Positions 34,994 through 42,857 of a stretch of 64,000 bases of DNA are shown here, piece after piece. The position numbers and the translations under genes were made by a program. The notes under the pieces were generated by a model, which made no database searches, was not told the origin of the DNA, and saw nothing but the letters and a program-made list of their open reading frames with translations. The first letter of the stretch is position 1, and the number at the start of each line of letters is the position of its first letter. Source of the DNA: Paenibacillus oryzae (GTDB taxonomy: Bacteria; Bacillota; Bacilli; Paenibacillales; Paenibacillaceae); the NCBI RefSeq assembly GCF_001675045.1, contig NZ_LYPA01000064.1, positions 248,001 through 312,000 on the forward strand. Reading direction: 5' to 3'.

Positions 34994-36252
34994 TTGAAAT
35001 GCCCTCCTATCTGCCCAGCTCTTTCACGGGCAACGCCTGAATTAAGCAATGATGATGTTCGCATAATGTAGGCATCTCCAAAACGACCTTTTATCTCATC
35101 CGTGACCAACTCCAGATCAAATTGCTTTGCTCGATCTTCAAATAGGTCAAGTTGCTGGATTTTGTCGGAGGACAGACCTGTTAAAACAATCGCAATATGG
35201 CTAACCGGCATCCCCTGCCAATATTGATCAAAAAGCGTCTGAACAGCATTGACTAAATCATGAGTTAGTGATGTTGGACGTATCAGCGTCATTTGCCGGT
35301 TAAATACATCCTCCCGCTGCCCGTTCGTTTCACCAACTCCAAGGGCAACTACTCTGCCTTGTACTCCCAAGCTACGTGCCCGCCTGCCAACTTCTATGCA
35401 TAGCTCCAGCAATACAACTTCTATATCTCCCGGCGACTGTATAGGGATGCTCTAAGCGCTTTTCCGTGGCTCACAGACTTGAGTGGAGTGGCTATTGACG
35501 GCACAACGGGACTGGGGTCAATGCCGTTGGCCGTCTGCCAATAATACTCCGCTTGGATATCGGATTGTTTCCCCATCATCCGGCACATCATCTTTTAAAA
35601 AACGGGCAGCTCAAGCTTTGCTATATCTCCGATGGTGCGTAGACCTTGCATCGTAAATCTTGCCGTCATCCGGGAAGCAACCATGAACATATTACTGACT
35701 GGCAGCGGCCATAAATCCCGCTCGATGTTAGTTGCGTTCAACTGAAAAATGCCTTCAGGCCGTTTTTGGGCAAAGTTATCTGTTGCCGTTTTCGCAAGGA
35801 CCTTTGTGGGGCCAATTCCGATCCTTGAAAGCATGCCAGTTGAAAGTTCAACATTATGTTGTATCTTTCGTGCAATCTCTTCAGCAGAACCGTAAAGGGT
35901 AACTGATCCTGTCACATCCAGGAATTGCTCATCAATTGAATAAGTCTCCACCAGTTCTGTAAATCACTCAAAGATGCTTGTAATAAACAATGAGATGCTA
36001 ATATATCGCTGCATGCGAGGGCGAATAATAATTAGGTCTTTGCATATCGCCAAAGCCTCGCCTACCCTGCCTGGCTGTTGTTACGCCACGCGATTTTGCA
36101 ATTGGGCAGGCGGCTAATATGATACCGCTTCTTCGCTCCGCATCGCCAACTGCAACTGGTTTATCTTTATATTCTGGATGGGCTGACTTCTCCACACTGG
36201 CATAAAATGATTGTCCATCGATCAACAATATAGACCGTTTTCCGTAATCCAT
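34990..36252 (-). pseudogene. uvrX: uvrX-like Y-family DNA polymerase, multiply disrupted
   Basis: Pieces of one polymerase lie in order on the minus strand: N-terminal 'RSILLIDGQSFYASVEKSAH' (from ATG 36252), then 'EALAICKDLIIIRPRMQRYI' in another frame, then 'VETYSIDEQFLDVTGSVTLY' and 'GIGPTKVLAKTATDNFAQKR' (palm and thumb), and the C-terminal little-finger part 'LCIEVGRRARSLGVQGRVVA' from about 35412. I count at least two frameshifts (near 36080 and 35425) and stops near 35965 and 35595. UvrX-type enzymes perform translesion synthesis. An SOS box still precedes the gene. Confidence 0.8.
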
Positions 36253-36268
36253 CTCCCCCACCCTATCG

Positions 36269-36282
36269 CGAACGTTTGTTCT
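36269..36282 (-). promoter_or_regulatory. LexA (SOS) box upstream of the broken uvrX
   Basis: AGAACAAACGTTCG on the minus strand matches the Bacillus-type consensus CGAACNNNNGTTCG at all but the first base, 17 bases upstream of the uvrX ATG. Confidence 0.75.
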
Positions 36283-36367
36283 TATTATATGCAAATGTAT
36301 GTTCGGTATGCAATGGCAAAAAAATACCTGTTCCAAAGTATTTCTAATTGCATCCTGATATGTATTC

Positions 36368-36406
36368 AAACAAAAAAATCCCGCCATCTAATAGACAGTG
36401 AGATTT
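36368..36406 (-). terminator. Orphan terminator-like hairpin of the CCATC-TAAT family
   Basis: On the minus strand ATCTCACTGTC-TATTA-GATGGCGGGAT is followed by seven T residues. It resembles the hairpins near 37104, 38175 and 39177, but no leftward gene immediately precedes it. Confidence 0.45.
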
Positions 36407-36600
36407 GATGGGAAAGCAAGAACATGAGAAGGAGCACACCTGTTACTGATTGTAAGTTTTTCCCTTCATAATTCGACAATAAAAGTTACGTGATTTTACA
36501 AAACAAGGACTTGGGTCTCATGCCCTATTATGGATTATTGTGGTATATTTAAAGTGAGACAGCTGGCCAGCTTCTTAAAAAATCACATCCGGAGGAACTG

Positions 36601-37065
36601 ATGAAGATTAGAAAAATATTCGCAGTTATTATTGCCGTATGTATGTTGACGTTTGCACAATCTGCTTATGCCGAATCAATCCAACCTACTGCCATTGGAA
36701 TCGGGGACACTCCTGCAACTGCAATTCAAATTACACCTAACTTAGGGTACCTAACTCTATTTCTCTCTAATCAAGCAGATGTTGATTATTTTAAATGGAA
36801 AAACACTTCTAGCTCCCCTATTTTCATAAATTTCTCATTACAATCACCCGCAACAGCAGTCTATGACTTCGAGTTTTTCATTAAATACCCTACCGGGACA
36901 AGTAGCGCTCCGGTTCAAGCCCTTGATGTAGGCTACGGAAAGCTTGTAAGCAACATATATCTACCACCAAACTGTGAGATTTTTTTCATGGTTAAAGCAA
37001 CAGTATTTAATAGCCCTACAGATCTTTATCAAGTAGCTTTTAGCACTAGAAGTATTGATTTTTAA
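36601..37065 (+). CDS. Secreted PPC-like beta-sandwich protein
   Basis: A 154-residue exported protein with a clear signal peptide (MKIRKIFAVIIAVCMLTFAQ, cut after 'SAYA') and one beta-sandwich domain: 'TAIQITPNLGYLTLFLSNQA', 'DVDYFKWKNTSS', 'INFSLQSPATAVYDFEFFIK', 'LYQVAFSTRSIDF'. This resembles pre-peptidase C-terminal-type folds and the frameshifted protein at 16317. No catalytic motif. GGAGG five bases before the ATG. It lies alone in a low-GC stretch with a terminator of the local hairpin family after it. Confidence 0.65.
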   Translation: MKIRKIFAVIIAVCMLTFAQSAYAESIQPTAIGIGDTPATAIQITPNLGYLTLFLSNQADVDYFKWKNTSSSPIFINFSLQSPATAVYDFEFFIKYPTGTSSAPVQALDVGYGKLVSNIYLPPNCEIFFMVKATVFNSPTDLYQVAFSTRSIDF

Positions 37066-37103
37066 AAAACCAGATAGTCTACTTTAAAAAATCAATTACT
37101 AAA

Positions 37104-37141
37104 ATGCCCGCCGTCCTAATGGATAGCGGGCCTTGTTATTT
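37104..37141 (+). terminator. Terminator after the PPC-like gene
   Basis: GCCCGCCGTCC-TAAT-GGATAGCGGGC followed by CTTGTTATTTT; also positioned after the convergent gene at 37141. Member of the local hairpin family. Confidence 0.7.
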
Positions 37142-38073
37142 TAGTATTCGCTCACTTCAAACATCAGAATACGATCAAATAGTAGATAGTCTTTGCGGTT
37201 TTTAAAAGGGCCTTTATTATTGTCATGCTTATTGATAGCGTATGAAGCTTTGCCTGATCCGGCTTGTTTCAATTCATACCAATCAATAAAAGCATTTACT
37301 TCCTGCATGCTGAGGTCATATTCTCTTTCGATGCCACCTGCTAGGTGAACTGTTAAGAGCGCACGATCAGCAACAGGGTTTTCAACAAATATATTCACTT
37401 CATTTGAATGAGGAGATTCTTCATCTACTGGATTTAAAGAGGTTACATAAAAGGTGTTATTCAGTCCAGGCTTAATATTAGGAATTGTATATTCTGTTGA
37501 ACTGATCGGTTTATCGTTAATTTTTACACCATTATGGTAGATGTTATAAACTGAGCCCTTATTAATAGAGGCCGTCCATGATAAATTAACAGTTTCTCCA
37601 ACAAGTGAGCCAATTAAATTAGTCGGTTCAATTGGTGCCGCATAGTAGAATTCAAATTCATGCACATTGACTGTATCCTTACTTAAATTCATTAAGGCAA
37701 TTCCAGTTACACTATCCAAGTTAGAGTTAAACTCCACAATTTCACCGTTACCGCTATTATTTTCAGAATGTAAAAGCGTTTGAGAAAAATAGCTTATGTT
37801 CATGGTTCCTGATGATTGAAGCCTTACAGCTTTCAATGGATAACCTCTACCTGAAGCACCAATGTTTAAATACCATCCCCCTTTTAATGGATAGTATGTA
37901 TCGCTATCACCATCTGTTACCAGAGTGGTTGTTGTCTGAAACACGTTTCCTTGCCCTAAATATACATTCATAGGTCTTCCAAGTGTGCCTGCACCTTCAT
38001 AAGCAAATACAGGTGTAACAATTACACAAATAGCAAGTAATAGCACCATAAATGATATTCCAACTTTTTTCAC
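37141..38073 (-). CDS. Secreted protein with Fn3-like domain and shared C-terminal module
   Basis: About 310 residues. Signal peptide (VGISFMVLLLAICVIVTPVF, cut after 'FA'), a beta domain to about residue 145, a fibronectin type III-like domain ('GETVNLSWTASINKGSVYNI', 'TFYVTSLNPVDEESPHSNEV'), and a C-terminal module of about 75 residues ('EYDLSMQEVNAFIDWYELKQ', 'ASYAINKHDNNKGPFKNRKD') almost identical to that of the next gene. Extracellular; function unknown. GTG start at 38073 chosen behind AGGAG at 11 bases; the TTG at 38103 lacks a site. Confidence 0.7.
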   Translation of the reverse strand: MKKVGISFMVLLLAICVIVTPVFAYEGAGTLGRPMNVYLGQGNVFQTTTTLVTDGDSDTYYPLKGGWYLNIGASGRGYPLKAVRLQSSGTMNISYFSQTLLHSENNSGNGEIVEFNSNLDSVTGIALMNLSKDTVNVHEFEFYYAAPIEPTNLIGSLVGETVNLSWTASINKGSVYNIYHNGVKINDKPISSTEYTIPNIKPGLNNTFYVTSLNPVDEESPHSNEVNIFVENPVADRALLTVHLAGGIEREYDLSMQEVNAFIDWYELKQAGSGKASYAINKHDNNKGPFKNRKDYLLFDRILMFEVSEY

Positions 38074-38174
38074 TTTCCAATCATCTCCTAGATGTTTTTT
38101 CAAGCATACGCCAGAAATTCAACGAAGAACAGTCTGATATTTAGAATATATTTCCTATACAATAAAGAGTTAAT

Positions 38175-38211
38175 AAAAAAAATCCCACCATCCTAATGGA
38201 CAGTGGAATTT
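38175..38211 (-). terminator. Terminator of the 38220 gene
   Basis: CCACTGTCC-ATTA-GGATGGTGG followed by GATTTTTTTT on the minus strand, eight bases after the stop codon. Member of the local hairpin family. Confidence 0.8.
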
Positions 38212-38219
38212 GTTATGTT

Positions 38220-39047
38220 TTAATATTCACTTACTTCAAAAGTTAATATCCGGTCAAATAAGATGTATTCTTTGCGGCTCTTGAATGGGCCTTTATTATT
38301 GTCGTGCTTGTTAATTGCATACGAAGCCTTTCCTGTTCCTTCTTGTTTCGCCTCATACCAATTAATAAAGTCATTAACTTCTTGCATGCTGAGGTCATAT
38401 TCCTTTTCAAGACCAGTAGTCAAGGTCACAACAAAAATTGCACGGCTGTCTGTTGGTTGTTCAGGAGTTAGAGTCGGTTCAGGTGTTGCAGTTGGAGTAG
38501 GCTCAGGTTCAACAAAATCAGGGTCTGACAACTCTCCATTAGTATCTATATCAATTGCGTCAAACACAAAATTGACAACTGATGAAGAAGATTTCACGAA
38601 TTCAATAGTCACTTGATGGTATCCTGATGACATATTTGTTTTTTCATAAAGCAAGACTTGTGTAAGGCCTGTAATTGCATATGCGGAAAATGTATCGGTT
38701 GCTCCATCAATAGTAATATTCATAGCGTTGGATTTATCCGATCTTATCGAGCCAATTATTCTAAGTTTCGAGCCTTTAAAAGTAAAACTAACTGTTGATC
38801 CTTCAACAGTAGCAACATGGTTTGAATTATTATAGTATAGCTCCGAATCACCATAACCACTGGAAGTCCAGGTTCCCTCATAAGAAAACAAACTATTTGT
38901 GTCATCATACCGACTCCAGCCATTCTCAGGAGACTTCAATTGATCACCAATTGCGGCAGCGTTGGAGATTGAAGGGATTCCCAGTAAAGCTACCATTAAT
39001 GTGAGAAAAAATGCCGTAATTATTTTCATTTTTTTGTAACTCTTCAA
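38220..39047 (-). CDS. Secreted carbohydrate-binding-like protein with shared C-terminal module
   Basis: A 275-residue protein from a TTG start with GAGGAG eight bases upstream. Signal peptide to about residue 31 ('GIPSISNAAA'). Residues about 40-165 are a galactose-binding-like beta-sandwich ('TVSFTFKGSKLRIIGSIRSD', 'SGYHQVTIEF', 'FVFDAIDI'). A proline/threonine linker (EPEPTPTATPEPTLTPEQPT) leads to the C-terminal module 'EYDLSMQEVNDFINWYEAKQ' / 'ASYAINKHDNNKGPFKSRKE', shared with the adjacent gene. Extracellular surface or secreted role is likely; ligand unknown. The paralogous 3' halves suggest local duplication. Confidence 0.7.
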   Translation of the reverse strand: MKSYKKMKIITAFFLTLMVALLGIPSISNAAAIGDQLKSPENGWSRYDDTNSLFSYEGTWTSSGYGDSELYYNNSNHVATVEGSTVSFTFKGSKLRIIGSIRSDKSNAMNITIDGATDTFSAYAITGLTQVLLYEKTNMSSGYHQVTIEFVKSSSSVVNFVFDAIDIDTNGELSDPDFVEPEPTPTATPEPTLTPEQPTDSRAIFVVTLTTGLEKEYDLSMQEVNDFINWYEAKQEGTGKASYAINKHDNNKGPFKSRKEYILFDRILTFEVSEY

Positions 39048-39359
39048 ATTATGTCACTCCTCTGTTTGTTTGATTAAATTTTATATAAGATAAATCCAAA
39101 ATAACAGTCTGTTTGTTTTTTCCATTTAGCAGTATGTTTAAGAGTTACAAGTAGTTATTCCTGAACTTCTACTCAAAGAAAAAGCCCGCCATCCTAATGG
39201 ACAGCGGGTTTATTGTTTCTACTATGGAAGAACTGTTATTATTTATTCCCATGAGTATTGCTCTGGGTCCACCTCCAAATTCAATTCAATCAACTTTTCG
39301 CGGTTAACGAGCCGAATTCTTTATTTAGTTTTTATTTAGTACGGATTTAATGTTTATGA
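39048..39359. terminator. Intergenic stretch with family hairpin at 39177-39216
   Basis: AACCCGCTGTCC-ATTA-GGATGGCGGGC followed by TTTTTC on the minus strand would end the broken gene to its right. Otherwise the stretch shows no gene. Confidence 0.65.
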
Positions 39360-40253
39360 TTACTGGAATAACTTTGTTTCAGTCAAAACAATGTCAACTT
39401 GGTCATTGTGAGTTCCAAACTCACCAGTACTAATCCCTTCAAATAAAACCTCCAACTTTAGTACCCCGGACAAATCAACATTTTCTTTGCTGGATCTCCA
39501 CCAGTTAATTGTTCAGATTTAAAAATTTCAACGCCATCACCAAGAATGGTGACTCTTCCGCGCGCGGCAAAGTTTTTGGTGTAGTCATCTATCCCAATTA
39601 ATGATGTCAATCTCTTATAATCGCCATTCAAGTTATGTGATACTTTTCCGCTATCGCTGCCATAAAGAATGATTCCCATCCCATTTAAGTACTTAGTTCC
39701 AGCAATGTGGAAATTGTAACCAGCTGGATAAGTCCATTCTTTGAAGTAAAGGTTCTTAATTGCATTCCCTTCCGCTCTTGCATATTCAAGATCGGTAATG
39801 TATTTAGATCTTCTGCTGCTACTTTGCCAGTAACGATCCCGCTTGCGACTTCAATTTTATATACACATATTAACTGTTCTGCTGTGAAAATTTCTTTTTT
39901 TACTTGACTTAAATTTAACGAGTTAACCTCATTAATTAAAACTTCCTCAACTACAGATGAACCTGATGCACTCTCTCCTCCAGGAGTTTTATCTTAATCA
40001 CCCCGCTGTCAAATCCTACTTTTTTTCCAAGCAATTCAGAAATTTCTATTACTGGAAAATAAGAAGATCCATTGTATGCAAGTGATGCATTTATAAGAGT
40101 AACCTTTTGCCCATACAATTCCACACTATAGTCTGTCCGAACAGATGCTGTGACGCGTTCAATTACGCTCGTTGCCGCAGCCGTACCAGCGGTAGCAAAC
40201 ATTGCTCCCGCTACAAATGAAATGATCATTTTCTTCATTTTTCGATACCGCAT
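39360..40253 (-). pseudogene. Secreted stalk-NPCBM carbohydrate-binding protein, frameshifted
   Basis: Three frames join into one protein. The first piece has a signal peptide (MIISFVAGAMFATAGTAAAT) and a copper-amine-oxidase-N1-like stalk ('VRTDYSVELYGQKVTLINAS', 'YFPVIEISELLGKK'). The second gives a linker ('VEEVLINEVNSLNLSQVKKE'). The third is an NPCBM domain ('NLYFKEWTYPAGYNFHIAGT', 'LTSLIGIDDYTKNFAARGRV', 'TILGDGVEIFKSEQLTGGDP'), and its last strand ('VLFEGISTGEFGTHNDQVDI') needs another frame change. Shifts fall near 39985, 39800 and 39470. NPCBM modules bind glycans. Read as a recent pseudogene because each piece is well preserved. Confidence 0.7.
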
Positions 40254-40442
40254 TTTTTTTGAAACAATTATAACATAGAGCCTTTGAGTTGAGTACAGAT
40301 TGGAGAGTAGTCTCCCAAGCGTCACAAGACTACATCTGATCTGGAAAGCAATAGATCAAAATTTCGCCCCCAAAATGTCCCCAAAAACAAAAATAACGCC
40401 TAAGCGTAGATTTTGTGCTATAAAATTTCACTTATAAAAAAC
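40254..40442. other. Boundary between the accessory zone and the tRNA cluster
   Basis: No intact gene. On the minus strand near 40365-40395 a short frame reads 'FWGHFGGEI', reminiscent of the C-terminal end of some phage-type integrases, but nothing upstream supports an integrase. This is a weak hint that the accessory zone entered at the tRNA locus. Confidence 0.2.
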
Positions 40443-40470
40443 AAAAAAACCCCTTATGTATCAAGGGATT
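40443..40470 (-). terminator. Terminator of the tRNA cluster
   Basis: AAATCCCTTGATACATAAGGGG followed by seven T residues on the minus strand, directly after tRNA-Leu (arms are short parts of this run). Confidence 0.8.
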
Positions 40471-40484
40471 TCAGCTTAAAGCTA

Positions 40485-40574
40485 TGGTGCCGAGGACGGG
40501 AATCGAACCCGTACGGTGGTCACCCACCGCAGGATTTTAAGTCCTGTGCGTCTGCCAGTTCCGCCACCCCGGCA
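40485..40574 (-). tRNA. tRNA-Leu (TAA)
   Basis: A 90-base tRNA with encoded CCA: acceptor TGCCGGGG/CCTCGGCA, anticodon loop CTTAAAA (anticodon TAA), a long variable arm (CGGTGGGTGACCACCG) typical of leucine tRNAs, and T-arm GGTTCGATTCC. Third gene of the leftward cluster fMet-Ile/Met-Leu. Confidence 0.93.
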
Positions 40575-40596
40575 TGTGGAGATACTTGTGAACAAA

Positions 40597-40673
40597 TGGT
40601 GGGCCCTGAGGGACTCGAACCCCCGACCAATCGGTTATGAGCCGACCGCTCTAACCAACTGAGCTAAGGGCCC
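40597..40673 (-). tRNA. tRNA with CAT anticodon, probably Ile2 (lysidine type)
   Basis: A 77-base tRNA with encoded CCA: acceptor GGGCCCT/AGGGCCC, loop CTCATAA (anticodon CAT), T-arm GGGGGTTCGAGTCCCTC. The acceptor end and body resemble tRNA-Ile2, whose C34 is modified to lysidine by TilS to read AUA, more than elongator Met of Bacillus. Elongator Met cannot be excluded from the sequence alone. Confidence 0.85.
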
Positions 40674-40709
40674 TCGAATAACGTTTATGTCAACGCTTGA
40701 TCGAAGTTT

Positions 40710-40786
40710 TGGTTGCGGGGGCAGGATTTGAACCTGCGGCCTTCGGGTTATGAGCCCGACGAGCTACCGAGCTGCTCCACCCCGCG
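40710..40786 (-). tRNA. Initiator tRNA-fMet (CAT)
   Basis: A 77-base tRNA with encoded CCA, starting CGCGGGG with the unpaired C1-A72 mismatch of initiators, three G-C pairs in the anticodon stem (GTCGGG/CCCGA region), and loop CTCATAA with anticodon CAT. Confidence 0.93.
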
Positions 40787-40830
40787 ACATTATTCCATTC
40801 ATTTCATGTATCTTTAATGGCGACTTAATT

Positions 40831-40860
40831 AATATACTATAATATCCCACCAATAGTCAA
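40831..40860 (-). promoter_or_regulatory. Promoter of the tRNA cluster
   Basis: TTGACT (40855-40860), an 18-base spacer and TATATT (40831-40836), about 45 bases before tRNA-fMet. Confidence 0.6.
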
Positions 40861-40880
40861 CACTTTTTTCATTTTTATTT

Positions 40881-41045
40881 TTAAGGCAAATAACGTATGC
40901 CGTATCTGCCGCTACGGGCCCGGTAAATTTCGATTTCACGAGGGCTGTCATAGCCGTATATCCACCAGTCATTTTCCATTCTGCGCTGCAAACAACCAGC
41001 CTGAAATTTGGTATCGTACAGCCTGAGCCAATAAATCCACTTCAT
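40881..41045 (-). CDS. Small 54-residue hypothetical protein
   Basis: The frame encodes a protein beginning MKWIYWLRLYDTKFQAGCLQ and ending 'YRARSGRYGIRYLP', rich in Tyr, Trp and Arg. GGAGGT lies seven bases before the ATG, which is the main reason to believe it. No family recognised. It sits between the tRNA cluster promoter and the solute-binding protein gene, on the same strand as both. Confidence 0.55.
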   Translation of the reverse strand: MKWIYWLRLYDTKFQAGCLQRRMENDWWIYGYDSPREIEIYRARSGRYGIRYLP

Positions 41046-41149
41046 CGTTTATGACCTCCCATTGCCTGTACCTCATACACTAGAAGAGATGCTGAACTTA
41101 TAATGCCCAATTCTGCTAAATTCAAGCATGAAATTGTTCGTTAAACGTT

Positions 41150-41200
41150 ACAAGGCCATCCTCACTGTGTTAGGAAACGCAGTGAAGATGGCCTTGTGCA
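41150..41200 (-). terminator. Long hairpin downstream of the five-gene ABC operon
   Basis: ACAAGGCCATC-CTCACTG and CAGTGAAGATGGCCTTGT pair over 18 bases with one mismatch, about 55 bases after the solute-binding protein stop. There is no T-run, so it could equally be an mRNA-stabilising stem. Confidence 0.5.
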
Positions 41201-41255
41201 TCATCATGTTATTATGCATCCAGATGTTTAAAAGGGATATTATTTCGTAAGCCTC

Positions 41256-42857
41256 TTATTCAGTGGTTGCTTGTTCTGTTGTTTCTTCTGTTGCTTCTGT
41301 AGCAGGCTCCGCTTCCGCTTCGCCAGAGGCCGCTTCCAGCGCCTTCCGTTTGGCTTCTTCATCGTCAGAGAAACGCGCTACGCCTCCGCCTTCGCCAGAC
41401 TCGCTCTGGCCTTGCAGGATGGCGTTGCCCCTTGTTTCCCATTCGGCCATTGCCTCAGCAACCGTTTTGGAGCCGTCCCTGATGTTTTCAAACAATTGGT
41501 AGCCGATATTCGATACTTCCCAAATGTTTGGCTTTTCGCTATAGATATTATCCATATTGGTAGTTGCGGGCGGGAGCGGCGTCAGCAGCGTAAACGCGTC
41601 AATATTATAGCTCATTCCGCCCACCGGCAGAAGGAACTCCTTACGCGCCACCAGCTCGTAGTTGCTTCTGGATTTCAGCTTTGCCCATTCCTTGCTGTTT
41701 GAGAATTTGATAAACTCCCAGGCATCAGCAGCGTTTTGGGCCTTGGCATTGATGCCCATCAGCTGGCTTAATCCAATATTTCCTCCGGCACTCGGGTTGT
41801 TAGGGCTTGTAGGAACCGTTACAATATCCCAATCCACCATTTCAAAATTACTGATGCTTGCAGCATTATCCGAAAACTTCTTTAATTCATTCACATAGGT
41901 GGAATCGCTAACCATCATGGCAACCTTGCCTTGCACAAACAAATCACCGTAGAAGGGGTCGCTTCCGCCTTCATTGCTAATTTTTTCATACATTTGATTC
42001 ATAAACTCTTGATTCGGTACAATTTTTTCATCGTACAATGAAACGATTTGCTCGGTTGCTTTAATCCATTGCTCGCTGTTAACCATCATGTTTTCAGCTT
42101 TGTCGTCCCACATTTTCAGTTGAAGCGCATTTGCATAATTTTGCACATCACTGTAAGGATCCGATGACCAGCGGTTCAGCATAAATCCGAAGGTGCGATC
42201 TTCACCTTCGCCGTTTGCCACCTGACGCGCTTTAGCAAAAACCTCGCTCCACTCCATCTTGTCTGTAGGCGGTTCGACACCAAGATCGGCAAATATCTTT
42301 TTATTGTAATACAATGCCGAAGAAGTAAAGGATGGCGTCAAAGCAAACACTTGATTGTCGCCAAGCGCTTTGATGCCGTCAATAACGGTAGGCACATAGT
42401 CGGACAAATCAAATTTATCTTTGGCAATAAGCGGGTCCAACGGTTGAAGTAAATTATCCTGCGTAAATTTGCGCAGCATGCTGTAGTCGATAACGACGAG
42501 GTCAACCGGATTTTGGCCGGTCATCATTTCTTTCATTTTTTCGTAAGGGTCAGGCTGCTTGGCCGGCTCATCCGGGCTTGTAGACTGGAATCGCTGGTCT
42601 TCATAATTAATGGCCCCTACAATTTCAAACTTGATGTTGGGATGATTGTATTCATAAATGTCGGTATATTGCTGGCGAAAATAAGGCTCGCTGTCCGAGC
42701 CGCCGTACAAAACGCCAATGCGCAAAACGCGGTTTTCAGCATCCGAGGGGGTATTGCTCCCGCTGCAAGCAGCGAGAGTGCCCGTAACCATCGTTAGGGC
42801 CATACCTGTTTTTACCCATTTTGACAAGCCCGTTTTGATCATATTATTTGGCTTCAT
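41256..42857 (-). CDS. Extracellular solute-binding lipoprotein
   Basis: A 533-residue family-1-like binding protein. Lipobox T-L-A-A-C gives lipidated Cys31. 'RIGVLYGGSDSEPYFRQQYT', 'PVDLVVIDYSMLRKFTQDNL', 'ALTPSFTSSALYYNKKIFAD' and 'NAADAWEFIKFSNS' are typical of sugar-type periplasmic-binding folds. The C terminus ends in a Glu/Ala/Thr-rich tail. Such proteins normally deliver substrate to MalFG-type importers, but no such permease is here: the gene ends an operon with FtsX/HlyD exporter-type components and overlaps the upstream ATPase gene by 14 bases. Substrate unknown. Confidence 0.85.
   Translation of the reverse strand: MKPNNMIKTGLSKWVKTGMALTMVTGTLAACSGSNTPSDAENRVLRIGVLYGGSDSEPYFRQQYTDIYEYNHPNIKFEIVGAINYEDQRFQSTSPDEPAKQPDPYEKMKEMMTGQNPVDLVVIDYSMLRKFTQDNLLQPLDPLIAKDKFDLSDYVPTVIDGIKALGDNQVFALTPSFTSSALYYNKKIFADLGVEPPTDKMEWSEVFAKARQVANGEGEDRTFGFMLNRWSSDPYSDVQNYANALQLKMWDDKAENMMVNSEQWIKATEQIVSLYDEKIVPNQEFMNQMYEKISNEGGSDPFYGDLFVQGKVAMMVSDSTYVNELKKFSDNAASISNFEMVDWDIVTVPTSPNNPSAGGNIGLSQLMGINAKAQNAADAWEFIKFSNSKEWAKLKSRSNYELVARKEFLLPVGGMSYNIDAFTLLTPLPPATTNMDNIYSEKPNIWEVSNIGYQLFENIRDGSKTVAEAMAEWETRGNAILQGQSESGEGGGVARFSDDEEAKRKALEAASGEAEAEPATEATEETTEQATTE

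Noticed and set aside
40413-40640. Rightward frame with GPEGLEPPTNRL-like sequence
   Set aside because: It is the antisense translation of the tRNA-Leu and tRNA-Ile genes, a well-known artefact.
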